A DNA stretch of 64,000 bases from Collinsella sp. BG-O-102 (GTDB lineage: Bacteria; Actinomycetota; Coriobacteriia; Coriobacteriales; Coriobacteriaceae): NCBI RefSeq assembly GCF_023656745.1, contig NZ_JAMOKO010000005.1:86122-150121 (forward strand), written 5' to 3'. Made by a program: the position numbers and the translations under genes. A model generated the notes under the pieces. The model searched no databases, was not told the DNA's origin, and saw nothing but the letters and a program-made list of their open reading frames with translations. Positions 34,721-42,111 of the stretch are shown here, in pieces. How positions within the stretch are numbered: position 1 is the stretch's first letter; each line of letters opens with the position of its first letter.

Positions 34721-34764
34721 CGTTTACCATCGGCGAACGGTTGTCCTAGAAAATCGTTTTACCA
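34721..34764. promoter_or_regulatory. Candidate operator upstream of the GH13-GH77 gene
   Basis: GTTTACCA at 34722-34729 and GTTTTACCA at 34756-34764 (within AAAATCGTTTTACC, a LacI-like half-palindrome about CG). The same core recurs four times upstream of glgB and the HAD gene. The sites lie about 100-140 nt upstream of the fusion-gene start, between it and the glgA terminator. A maltose/LacI-family repressor is a plausible reader; no such regulator is in the window. Confidence 0.45.
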
Positions 34765-34777
34765 ACTACCTACAGAG

Positions 34778-34804
34778 AAGGGGCGCCCGGTTGGAGCGCC
34801 CCTT
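34778..34804 (-). terminator. Terminator of the glycogen operon (after glgA)
   Basis: Perfect 9-bp stem AAGGGGCGC/GCGCCCCTT with a 9-nt loop, 37 nt beyond the glgA stop; the minus-strand tail (CTCTGTAG) is only moderately T-rich. Confidence 0.7.
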
Positions 34805-34840
34805 ACTTAGGGTTTGATGAGGTTTTGAATCGTCTGTGGG

Positions 34841-37111
34841 CTAGCGGCGCTTGCGGGTGGCCGTTGCCTTGCGGACGGACGTCTTCTTGGTCGGAGCCTT
34901 TTTCTCTGCCGGAGCGGCGGGGGAGACCGGAGTCTCCTTGGCGGGCTCGGGCTTGGCCTCGTCCTTCGGGGCAGCCTTTACCTCGGCCTTGGGCTCCTCT
35001 TTGGCAGCAGCAGGCTTAGTCTCTGCCTTGGGAGTTGCGGCCTTTGTCGTGGTCTTCTTGACCGTCGTCGTGCGCTTTCGCGTGGTGGCCTTGGCAGCGG
35101 ACTTGGCCTCGACGGTTGCCTCCGCCTTGGACTCGGCAGGCGTCTCCTCGACTTTGGCGGCTGGCTTTGCGGCTGCCTTGGTCGTGGCTGCCTTGGTGGT
35201 CGTCGACTTCGTAGCCGTGGTCTTCTTGGCTGCCGTTGTCTTCTTGGCGGTCGTGGTCGTCTTCTTGGCAGCAGTCTTTGCCGGAGCCTTGGCGGCCGGT
35301 TTGGCCTCAGCGACCTTGGCCTTTACCTCGGGAGCAGCCTCGGCTTCGGCGGCTTTCTTGGCAGCGGCGGTCGTGCGCTTGCGCGTGGTCGTTGTCTTGG
35401 TAGCGGTGGTTTTGGTTGCCGCCGCCTTGGTCGCAGTAGCCTTCTTAGCTGTCGTCTTGCGAGTCGTGGTCTTCTTTGCCGCAGGCTTCGCAGCAGGCTC
35501 GGGCTCAGGAGCAACCTCAGCCTTCACCTCAGGCTCGGCCTTTGCGGGCTCAGCTTCATCCGGCTTCTCCTCGGCCTTGGGCTCCTCAGCGGCCACCGGC
35601 TCAGCAACAGCCTCTGGCTCGTCGACAACCGCCGCCGGCCTCTCAATCTCCGGGTGCATAAAGAAGTACAGGTCCAGATACTTATCGGCCGAGCGCGTCC
35701 AGCTAAAGTCCTGGCTCATGGCCTGCGTGACCAGCTGGTTCCATGCGTCGCGGTTATCCCAGAACAGACGCGCCGCGCGGAATACCGCATCGCCCATCTC
35801 GTCGCCGTTAAAGTTGGTAAACGAGAAGCCCGTGCCCTCGCCGGTAAACTCGTTATACGGGATCACGGTGTCCTTCAGGCCACCGGTCTCGCGCACGATG
35901 GGCAGGGTGCCGTAGCGCATGGCGATGATCTGCGACAGGCCGCAGGGCTCAAACTTCGAAGGCATCAGGAACATATCGGCGGCGGCGTACATGCGCTGCG
36001 ACAGCGCAGGATCGAACTCGATGCGCGCGGCCATGGTGCCGGGGTACTTGTCCTGGAAGTAGCGCAGACCGTCCTCGTAGTCGCGGTCGCCGGTGCCCAG
36101 CACGGCCACCTGAACGCCGCCGGACAGGATGCGGTCGAGCGCGTACATGACCAGGTCCATGCCCTTCTGGCGCGTCAGGCGCGTGACCATCACCATAAGC
36201 GGGCGGTCGTCGCGCACCTCGAGCCCCAGTTCCTCCTGCAGCTTGGCCTTGCACGCGGCCTTGCCGGAACGGTCGTCAACCGTGTAGTTGGCGGCAATGC
36301 GCTTGTCGGTTGCCGGGTCAAAGGCCGCCACGTCAATGCCGTTGAGGATGCCCTGCAGCGCGTAGGAGCGCTCGCGCAGCACACCGTCCAGACCCTCGCC
36401 AAACTCGGGCGTCTGGATCTCGTTGGCATAGGTGGGGCTCACCGTGGTGATGGCATCGGCATAGTGCAGCGCGCCCAGCATGTAGTTGATGCTGCAGGCG
36501 TCGCAGCGCAACTGCGTGGCGGCCGCCGGAATATGCGCTACACCCAGGATGTCCTCCATCACGGTGTCGCTAAACTGGCCCTGGAACGCCACGTTGTGGA
36601 TCGAGAACACAGTCTTGACGCGGTCGTACAGCGGCAGGCCCTGGTAGAACTCGCGCAAGAACACGGGTGCCAGTGCCGTTTGCCAGTCATTGCAGTGCAG
36701 GATGTCGCACTCAAAATCGGCCGGCAGGTGCTGCAGGCTCTCGGTGATGGCCTTGGAGAAGAACGCAAAACGCTCGCCGTCGTCAAAGAAGCCGTACGGA
36801 TAGTCGCGCGCAAAGTAGCGCTCGTTGTCCACGAACATATAGGTGACGCCGTCGTGCTCGAGCTTCTCCAGCCCGCAGTACTCGTTGCGCCAGCCCAGGC
36901 TCACGTAAAAGTCGGCAAAGTGCTCCATCTGCGCCTTGTACTCGTCCTTGATGGTGGCGTACTTGGGCACCATTACGATAACCTCGGCGCCGGCGCGCAC
37001 AAGCGCCGCAGGCAGCGAGCCCGCCACGTCGCCCAGGCCACCGGTCTTAACAAACGGTGCGCACTCGGCCGAGGCAAACACGATCTGCATCTTTTTGCTG
37101 GAATCTGCCAT
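34841..37111 (-). CDS. glgA: Glycogen synthase GlgA with long histone H1-like C-terminal tail
   Basis: 756 residues. The first ~490 are a normal ADP-glucose-dependent GT5 synthase: KTGGLGDVAGSLP near the N-terminus, HCNDWQTAL, SIHNVAFQGQF, and the C-terminal PSKFEPCGLSQ and RETGGLKDTV. Standard bacterial GlgA ends there. An extra ~265 residues follow: first ~55 rich in Glu, Pro and Ala, then ~200 made almost only of Lys, Thr, Ala, Arg and Val in repeats such as KKTTTRKTTAKKA and TTRKRTTAAAKK, ending TRKRR. It is expected to be disordered and strongly basic. The frame is uninterrupted. ATG 37111 is chosen (GGAG 5 nt upstream) over the ATG at 37123. Last gene of the glycogen operon. Confidence 0.95.
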   Translation of the reverse strand: MADSSKKMQIVFASAECAPFVKTGGLGDVAGSLPAALVRAGAEVIVMVPKYATIKDEYKAQMEHFADFYVSLGWRNEYCGLEKLEHDGVTYMFVDNERYFARDYPYGFFDDGERFAFFSKAITESLQHLPADFECDILHCNDWQTALAPVFLREFYQGLPLYDRVKTVFSIHNVAFQGQFSDTVMEDILGVAHIPAAATQLRCDACSINYMLGALHYADAITTVSPTYANEIQTPEFGEGLDGVLRERSYALQGILNGIDVAAFDPATDKRIAANYTVDDRSGKAACKAKLQEELGLEVRDDRPLMVMVTRLTRQKGMDLVMYALDRILSGGVQVAVLGTGDRDYEDGLRYFQDKYPGTMAARIEFDPALSQRMYAAADMFLMPSKFEPCGLSQIIAMRYGTLPIVRETGGLKDTVIPYNEFTGEGTGFSFTNFNGDEMGDAVFRAARLFWDNRDAWNQLVTQAMSQDFSWTRSADKYLDLYFFMHPEIERPAAVVDEPEAVAEPVAAEEPKAEEKPDEAEPAKAEPEVKAEVAPEPEPAAKPAAKKTTTRKTTAKKATATKAAATKTTATKTTTTRKRTTAAAKKAAEAEAAPEVKAKVAEAKPAAKAPAKTAAKKTTTTAKKTTAAKKTTATKSTTTKAATTKAAAKPAAKVEETPAESKAEATVEAKSAAKATTRKRTTTVKKTTTKAATPKAETKPAAAKEEPKAEVKAAPKDEAKPEPAKETPVSPAAPAEKKAPTKKTSVRKATATRKRR

Positions 37112-37134
37112 ATTGTCTCCCATGTTGCAATTCG

Positions 37135-37170
37135 AGAATAGCCGCCTGGCGCTAACCGGGCGGCTATTCT
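37135..37170 (-). other. Intercistronic hairpin between glgD and glgA
   Basis: Perfect 12-bp stem AGAATAGCCGCC/GGCGGCTATTCT with a 12-nt loop in the 90-nt gap between glgD and glgA. No T-run follows on the minus strand, so it is unlikely to be a simple terminator; it may stabilise a message end or tune glgA expression relative to glgC and glgD. Confidence 0.6.
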
Positions 37171-37201
37171 ACCTGTTACGAGCGATGTTGCGGTGCCAAC
37201 G

Positions 37202-38329
37202 TTAACGTACGATGGTGGTGTCGGAAGTTAACGGAGCCTTGCCCAGCACCAGGATGTTCTCGGGCGTTCCGCGAAGCTCGGTGTTGGTGGGAACCACGTT
37301 GTTCTTGTCCAGAATGGCGTTCTCAACGCGTGCGCCGCTCTTGATGACACAGCTCTGGTTGATGATCGAGTTGGTCACCGAGGCGCCCTCCTCGACCACG
37401 ACGCCGCGCGACAGGATCGAGTTGCGCACGGTGCCCTTGATGATGCAGCCGGCCGAGATGATCGAGTTGCACGCGTGGCTGCCCGTCGCATAGCGCGAAG
37501 GCGGCACGTCGTGGGCCTTGGTCAGGATCGGGCGCTCGGGATCGAAGAGCTGGTCGGCTACGGTCTGGTCGAGCAGGTCCATGCTGCGGCGGTACAGCGA
37601 CTTCTCGCTAAACACGCCCACGACCTCGCCCTTGTACTCGTAGCTGCACACGTCGATGTTGCCAAAGTCGCCCTGGAGTGCCTCGAGCAGGTCCAGATAG
37701 TCGGCGGCCTGGTAGTGGTCGATAATCTCGAGCAGCGTCTCGCGGTTGACGATGCAGCAGTCCATAGAGGCGTTGTCGCCGTACACGACGCCGGCGCTCA
37801 CGCCCGTCAGGCGGCCGTTCTCGTTAATCTCGAGTTTGGTCTCGTCATCGACGTTGCGCGTGGCCTTGCAGTACACCACGGTCATCTGAGCGCCGGAGTT
37901 CTCGTGTGCGCCGATGATGGTGTTGAGGTCCATGTTAAAGATGATGTTGGTGCCCATCATCACGACATAGGGCTTGTCCGAGCGCTGGAACAGCGTCTTG
38001 TTGGAGATGATGTCGCGCAGCAGGAAGCGCATGCCGCCCTTGGTGGTGCCATACGCGTTGCCGGGCACCATGAACAGGCCGCCCTTCTTGCGGTCCAGGC
38101 CCCAGTCCTTACCCGAGCCCACGTGGTCGATCAGCGAGCGGTAGTTTCCCGGCATGACGACGCCGACGGTCTTGATGCCGGCATTCATCATGTTGGACAG
38201 CGGGAAGTCGATCAGGCGGTAGCGGCCCAAAAAGGGAACGGACGCGATGGGACGGTCCTTGAGCAGCACGCTGCCGTAAGTCGAAGAGTAGTTAGCGGTG
38301 ATATAACCGATGGCCTTGCGATTGATCAT
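37202..38329 (-). CDS. glgD: Glucose-1-phosphate adenylyltransferase regulatory subunit GlgD
   Basis: 375 residues. Nucleotidyltransferase domain followed by a left-handed beta-helix (IISAGCIIKGTVRNSIL; NQSCVIKSGARVENAIL). Where GlgC has [11 protein letters not shown], this protein has MMGTNIIFNMDL, so the catalytic aspartate of that motif is lost, and the N-terminal GGxGxRL-type loop is also absent. This fits GlgD, the non-catalytic partner of GlgC known from Firmicutes. ATG 38329 follows AAGGGGG; the stop of glgC is 4 nt upstream, so the two are translated together. Confidence 0.92.
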   Translation of the reverse strand: MINRKAIGYITANYSSTYGSVLLKDRPIASVPFLGRYRLIDFPLSNMMNAGIKTVGVVMPGNYRSLIDHVGSGKDWGLDRKKGGLFMVPGNAYGTTKGGMRFLLRDIISNKTLFQRSDKPYVVMMGTNIIFNMDLNTIIGAHENSGAQMTVVYCKATRNVDDETKLEINENGRLTGVSAGVVYGDNASMDCCIVNRETLLEIIDHYQAADYLDLLEALQGDFGNIDVCSYEYKGEVVGVFSEKSLYRRSMDLLDQTVADQLFDPERPILTKAHDVPPSRYATGSHACNSIISAGCIIKGTVRNSILSRGVVVEEGASVTNSIINQSCVIKSGARVENAILDKNNVVPTNTELRGTPENILVLGKAPLTSDTTIVR

Positions 38330-38333
38330 CGGA

Positions 38334-39482
38334 TCATTCCCCCTTCCCGATAACGACGTCATTTCCAACGACGGCCGTATCCTTGGTGGTATCGACAGAG
38401 CCGAGCTTCACGCCCTCTTCGACCGTGGAGTTCTCGCCCAAAATAGCGCGGCAGATGTGCGCACCGCTCTTGACGTGCGCGCCCGGCAGCAGCACGGAGT
38501 CCTCGACCACGGCGCGCTCCTCGATGATGACATCGGTCGAAATGATCGAGTGGCGAGCGGTGCCGTAGATCTTGCAGCCGTTGGAGACCAGGCAATCGTC
38601 CAGGCGGCCGTCCGGGCCAATGTAGTGCGGCGGACGCGTGGTGATGTTGGACATGATGGGGAAGTGCTTATCGAACAGATCGAACTCGGGGTTGTTGCCC
38701 AGCAGGTCCATCGAGGTCTCGTGGAAGCTGGCGATGGTGCCGACGTCCTTCCAAAAGCCGTGGAACTCGTAGCTGTACAGGCGCTTGCCCTCGCCGAGCA
38801 GCTTGGGGATGATGTCCTTGCCAAAGTCGTGGCTCGAGCGCTGGTCCAGAGCGTCCTCTTCGAGCGCCTCGATCAGCACGTCGGCCGAGAAGATGTAGAT
38901 GCCCATGGACGCGAGGTTCGAATCGGGCTTATCGGGCTTCTCGGTGAACTTGGTGATGCGGCCGTCCTCGGGGTCGGTGGTCAGGATGCCAAAGCGGCTG
39001 GCCTCCTCCCACGGCACGGGCATAACGCTCACCGTGAGGTCGGCGTTATTCTCAATGTGCGTCTTGAGCATCTTGCGGTAGTCCATGCGATACAGGTGAT
39101 CGCCCGAAAGAATCAGGACGTACTTGGGGTCGTTGGCCTTGATGTAGTCGAGGTTCTGCGTAATGGCGTCGGCCGTGCCCGCATACCAGGCGCCGCCGGT
39201 CTGCGTCTCGTACGGCGGCAGGATCGACACACCGCCGTCGCGGCTGTCCAGATCCCATGCCTCGCCGGAGCCCACGTAGGCATGCAGCAGGTAGGGGCGA
39301 TACTGCGTCAGAACGCCCACCGTGTCGATGCCCGAGTTGGAGCAGTTGGACAGCGAAAAGTCGATAATGCGGAACTTGCCACCAAAGCTAACCGCCGGCT
39401 TAGCGATCTTTTGGGTGAGTGCCCCCAATCGGCTGCCCTGTCCTCCTGCGAGGAGCATCGCGATGCATTCTTTCTTACTCAT
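38334..39482 (-). CDS. glgC: Glucose-1-phosphate adenylyltransferase catalytic subunit GlgC
   Basis: 382 residues. It makes ADP-glucose, the donor for GlgA. N-terminal [55 protein letters not shown] with catalytic Asp, and KFTEKPDKP are intact, with a C-terminal beta-helix. ATG 39482 has GGAGAAATCG ahead of it. A short hairpin (GACGGGCG/CGCCCGTC, ~39522-39550) lies in the 108-nt gap after glgP. Confidence 0.95.
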   Translation of the reverse strand: MSKKECIAMLLAGGQGSRLGALTQKIAKPAVSFGGKFRIIDFSLSNCSNSGIDTVGVLTQYRPYLLHAYVGSGEAWDLDSRDGGVSILPPYETQTGGAWYAGTADAITQNLDYIKANDPKYVLILSGDHLYRMDYRKMLKTHIENNADLTVSVMPVPWEEASRFGILTTDPEDGRITKFTEKPDKPDSNLASMGIYIFSADVLIEALEEDALDQRSSHDFGKDIIPKLLGEGKRLYSYEFHGFWKDVGTIASFHETSMDLLGNNPEFDLFDKHFPIMSNITTRPPHYIGPDGRLDDCLVSNGCKIYGTARHSIISTDVIIEERAVVEDSVLLPGAHVKSGAHICRAILGENSTVEEGVKLGSVDTTKDTAVVGNDVVIGKGE

Positions 39483-39590
39483 CGATTTCTCCTTCTGTCA
39501 TCGATGTTCCTAAACCCATTAGCGACGGGCGCGGCGCAACGTCACGCCCGTCGAGTAATGCCGTGCTGGCATAGGGGAGCTCGCGCGCCT

Positions 39591-42017
39591 TTACGCGTGC
39601 CAGATCTCGTCGCGGTACTCGCGAATGGTTCGGTCGCTCGAGAACCAGCCCGAGGAGGCGGTGTTGAGCAGAGCCTTGCGGTTCCAGGTCTCCTGGTCGC
39701 CATAGCTGCCGGTGAGCTTCTCCCACGCATCCACGTAGCTGCGGAAGTCTGCCATGACCAGGTCGGGGTCGTTGTTGTTCATGAGCTCGTTGTAGATGCT
39801 CTCAAAGTTGCCCGAAAGGCCGGCAAACGTGTTGTCCTTGAGCTCGTCCATCACGCGGCCCAGGCGCTCGCGATCGTTGTTGAGCGTATCCCAAGCAAAG
39901 TAGTTGTTCGACGCCCAGAGCTGCTCGACCTCGGGGGCGGTTAGGCCAAAGATGGCCTCGTTCTCGCGACCGGCCAGGTCGGCGATCTCGATGTTGGCGC
40001 CGTCGAGGGTACCCAGCGTAATGGCGCCGTTCATCATGAGCTTCATGTTGGACGTGCCCGAAGCCTCCTTGCCGGCCGTGGAGATCTGTTCCGAGATCTC
40101 GGCGGCGGGGTAGATGAGCTGGGCGTTGCTCACGCGGAAGTTGGGGATAAAGCAGACCTTCATGACCTCGTTGACGCGCGGGTCGTTGTTGATGACGTCG
40201 GCCACGGAGTTAATGAGGCGGATAGTCTCCTTGGCAAAGGTGTAGCTCGAGGCAGCCTTGCCGCTAAAGATGAAGGTCGTCGGCGTCACGTGGAAGTTGG
40301 GATTCGCGATGCGACGGTTGTAGATGTCCATCACCTTCATGATGTTCATGAGCTGGCGCTTGTAGGCGTGGAAACGCTTCACCTGGACATCGAAGACGGT
40401 GTTGGGGTCAATGACCAGACCGGTCTCGGCCTTAACGTAGGCGGCCAGGCGCTCCTTGTTGGCGCGCTTGGAGGCACCCACGGCCTTGAGGAACTCGGTG
40501 TCGTTCTGGAACTCCTTGAGCTTCTCCAGCTCAAAGGCGTCCTTCAGCCAGCCGTCGCCAATGGCCTCGGTCACGAGCTTGGCGTAGGTGGGGTTGGCCT
40601 CGGCAAAGAAGCGACGGTGCGAGATGCCGTTGGTCTTGTTGTTGAACTTTTCGGGCGTCAGGGCATAGAAGTCCTTGAGCACGATGTTCTTAATTATGTC
40701 GGAGTGGATCTTGGCCACGCCGTTGACGCTGTGGCTGCAGATCACGGACAGGTTGGCCATGCGAATCTCGCCGTCCCACAGGATGGCGGTCTGGCGCAGA
40801 CGCTCCTGCCAGCCCTCCTGCGTGGTGTCGAACGACTCGTGCCAACGACGGCTGATCTCGTCGATGATCTGGTACACACGGGGGAGGAGCTTGGAGAACA
40901 TGCCGATGGGCCACTTCTCCAGGGCCTCGGGCAGGATCGTGTGGTTGGTGTAGCTCACGACCTGCGTCACGATGCTCCAAGCGTCATCCCACTCGAGCTT
41001 TTTCTCGTCGATGAGGATGCGCATGAGCTCGGGGCCGCACATGGCGGGGTGCGTGTCGTTGGTGTGGATGGCCACAAACTGCGGCAGCAGCTCCCAGTTC
41101 TCGCCGTGCTCCTTCTCAAAGGTGTCGAGCAGGCTGTAGATGCCGGCCGAGACAAACAGGTACTCCTGCTTCAGGCGCAGCAGACGGCCGTGCTCGCCGG
41201 CGTCGTTGGGGTAGAGGATGGCGCTGATGGCCTCGGCCTCGGCGCGCTCAGCATCGGCCAGGGCATAGTCGCCGCGGTTGAAGGCCTCAAGGTCAAAGTG
41301 CTCCTCGACCGGCTCGGCGGCCCAGACACGCAGCTTGTTGACGGTCTCGCCGGCATAGCCCACCACGGGGATGTCGTAAGGGACGGCCAGGATGTCCTGC
41401 GTGTCCACCGTGCGGTAGAACGTGCGGCCGTTCTCCTCAAAGCCCTCAACATGGCCACCAAACTTAATGGTCACGGCCTTGTCCTGACGACGGACCTCCC
41501 AGGGATAGCCGTGGGTGAGCCACTCGTCGGTGGCCTCGACCTGGCTGCCGTTGACGATCTCCTGCTTAAACAGGCCGTAACGGTAGCGCATGCCGTTGCC
41601 GTAGCCGGCGATGCCCTCGGCTGCCATGGAATCCAGGAAGCATGCGGCCAGACGGCCCAGGCCACCGTTGCCCAGCGCCGGATCGGGTTCCTGGTTCTCG
41701 ATGACGGAAAGGTCGAAGCCCATGTCGTCGAGCGCCTCGGCGACCATGTCGCGCACGCCAAAGTTAAGTAGGTAGTTGTCGAGCAGGCGGCCGATCAAAA
41801 ACTCGATCGAGAAGTAGTACACGCGCTTTTTGCCCTCGGCGGTCACGCGGGCGTCGCTCTTGGTGGCAACGGTGCGTGCCTTCTCGGCTACGAGCTTGGC
41901 CAGGGCGTTAAAGCGGTCGAGGTCGCTGGCGGCCTCGACGCTCTTGCCGCTAATGCTCATGACGGCATCGCGATAGAGCTCGGTAAACTCCTGCTTGTTG
42001 TCGAAGATCTTATTCAT
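39591..42017 (-). CDS. glgP: Glycogen/starch phosphorylase GlgP
   Basis: 808 residues, GT35. It releases glucose-1-phosphate from glycogen. LGNGGLGRLAACFLDSMA near residue 115, the sugar-binding region TNGISHRRF, VKRFHAYKRQLMN and the pyridoxal-phosphate site EASGTSNMKLMMNGAITLG with its lysine are all present; full family length. ATG 42017 follows AAAGGA. It lies in the same operon as the biosynthetic genes, between glgB and glgC, so synthesis and breakdown are co-transcribed. No Lys-rich tail on this enzyme. Confidence 0.95.
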   Translation of the reverse strand: MNKIFDNKQEFTELYRDAVMSISGKSVEAASDLDRFNALAKLVAEKARTVATKSDARVTAEGKKRVYYFSIEFLIGRLLDNYLLNFGVRDMVAEALDDMGFDLSVIENQEPDPALGNGGLGRLAACFLDSMAAEGIAGYGNGMRYRYGLFKQEIVNGSQVEATDEWLTHGYPWEVRRQDKAVTIKFGGHVEGFEENGRTFYRTVDTQDILAVPYDIPVVGYAGETVNKLRVWAAEPVEEHFDLEAFNRGDYALADAERAEAEAISAILYPNDAGEHGRLLRLKQEYLFVSAGIYSLLDTFEKEHGENWELLPQFVAIHTNDTHPAMCGPELMRILIDEKKLEWDDAWSIVTQVVSYTNHTILPEALEKWPIGMFSKLLPRVYQIIDEISRRWHESFDTTQEGWQERLRQTAILWDGEIRMANLSVICSHSVNGVAKIHSDIIKNIVLKDFYALTPEKFNNKTNGISHRRFFAEANPTYAKLVTEAIGDGWLKDAFELEKLKEFQNDTEFLKAVGASKRANKERLAAYVKAETGLVIDPNTVFDVQVKRFHAYKRQLMNIMKVMDIYNRRIANPNFHVTPTTFIFSGKAASSYTFAKETIRLINSVADVINNDPRVNEVMKVCFIPNFRVSNAQLIYPAAEISEQISTAGKEASGTSNMKLMMNGAITLGTLDGANIEIADLAGRENEAIFGLTAPEVEQLWASNNYFAWDTLNNDRERLGRVMDELKDNTFAGLSGNFESIYNELMNNNDPDLVMADFRSYVDAWEKLTGSYGDQETWNRKALLNTASSGWFSSDRTIREYRDEIWHA

Positions 42018-42111
42018 ACGTTCCTTTCCCCCGGGGATGTTTCTCCCGGAACGGTTATGACTTGTATCCTACGCCCCCGCGGGACGGGTAATTGCAGCTG
42101 TAACGCTTTTG

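Noticed and set aside
34841..35640. The possibility that the GlgA tail is a separate histone-like gene
   Set aside because: No stop or ribosome site separates it from the catalytic domain; the frame is continuous from the synthase start.
34851..35915. A 354-codon Ala/Val-rich plus-strand frame opposite the GlgA tail, looking like a membrane protein
   Set aside because: It is the complement of the low-complexity Lys/Thr/Ala tail; the apparent hydrophobicity arises from reverse-complemented AAG, GCC and ACC codons.
35654..37141. A 495-codon plus-strand frame opposite glgA
   Set aside because: Shadow of the GlgA catalytic domain; no start signals or motifs.
40290..41771. A 493-codon plus-strand frame opposite glgP
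   Set aside because: GlgP on the minus strand is full length with its cofactor site; the antisense translation has no recognisable domain.
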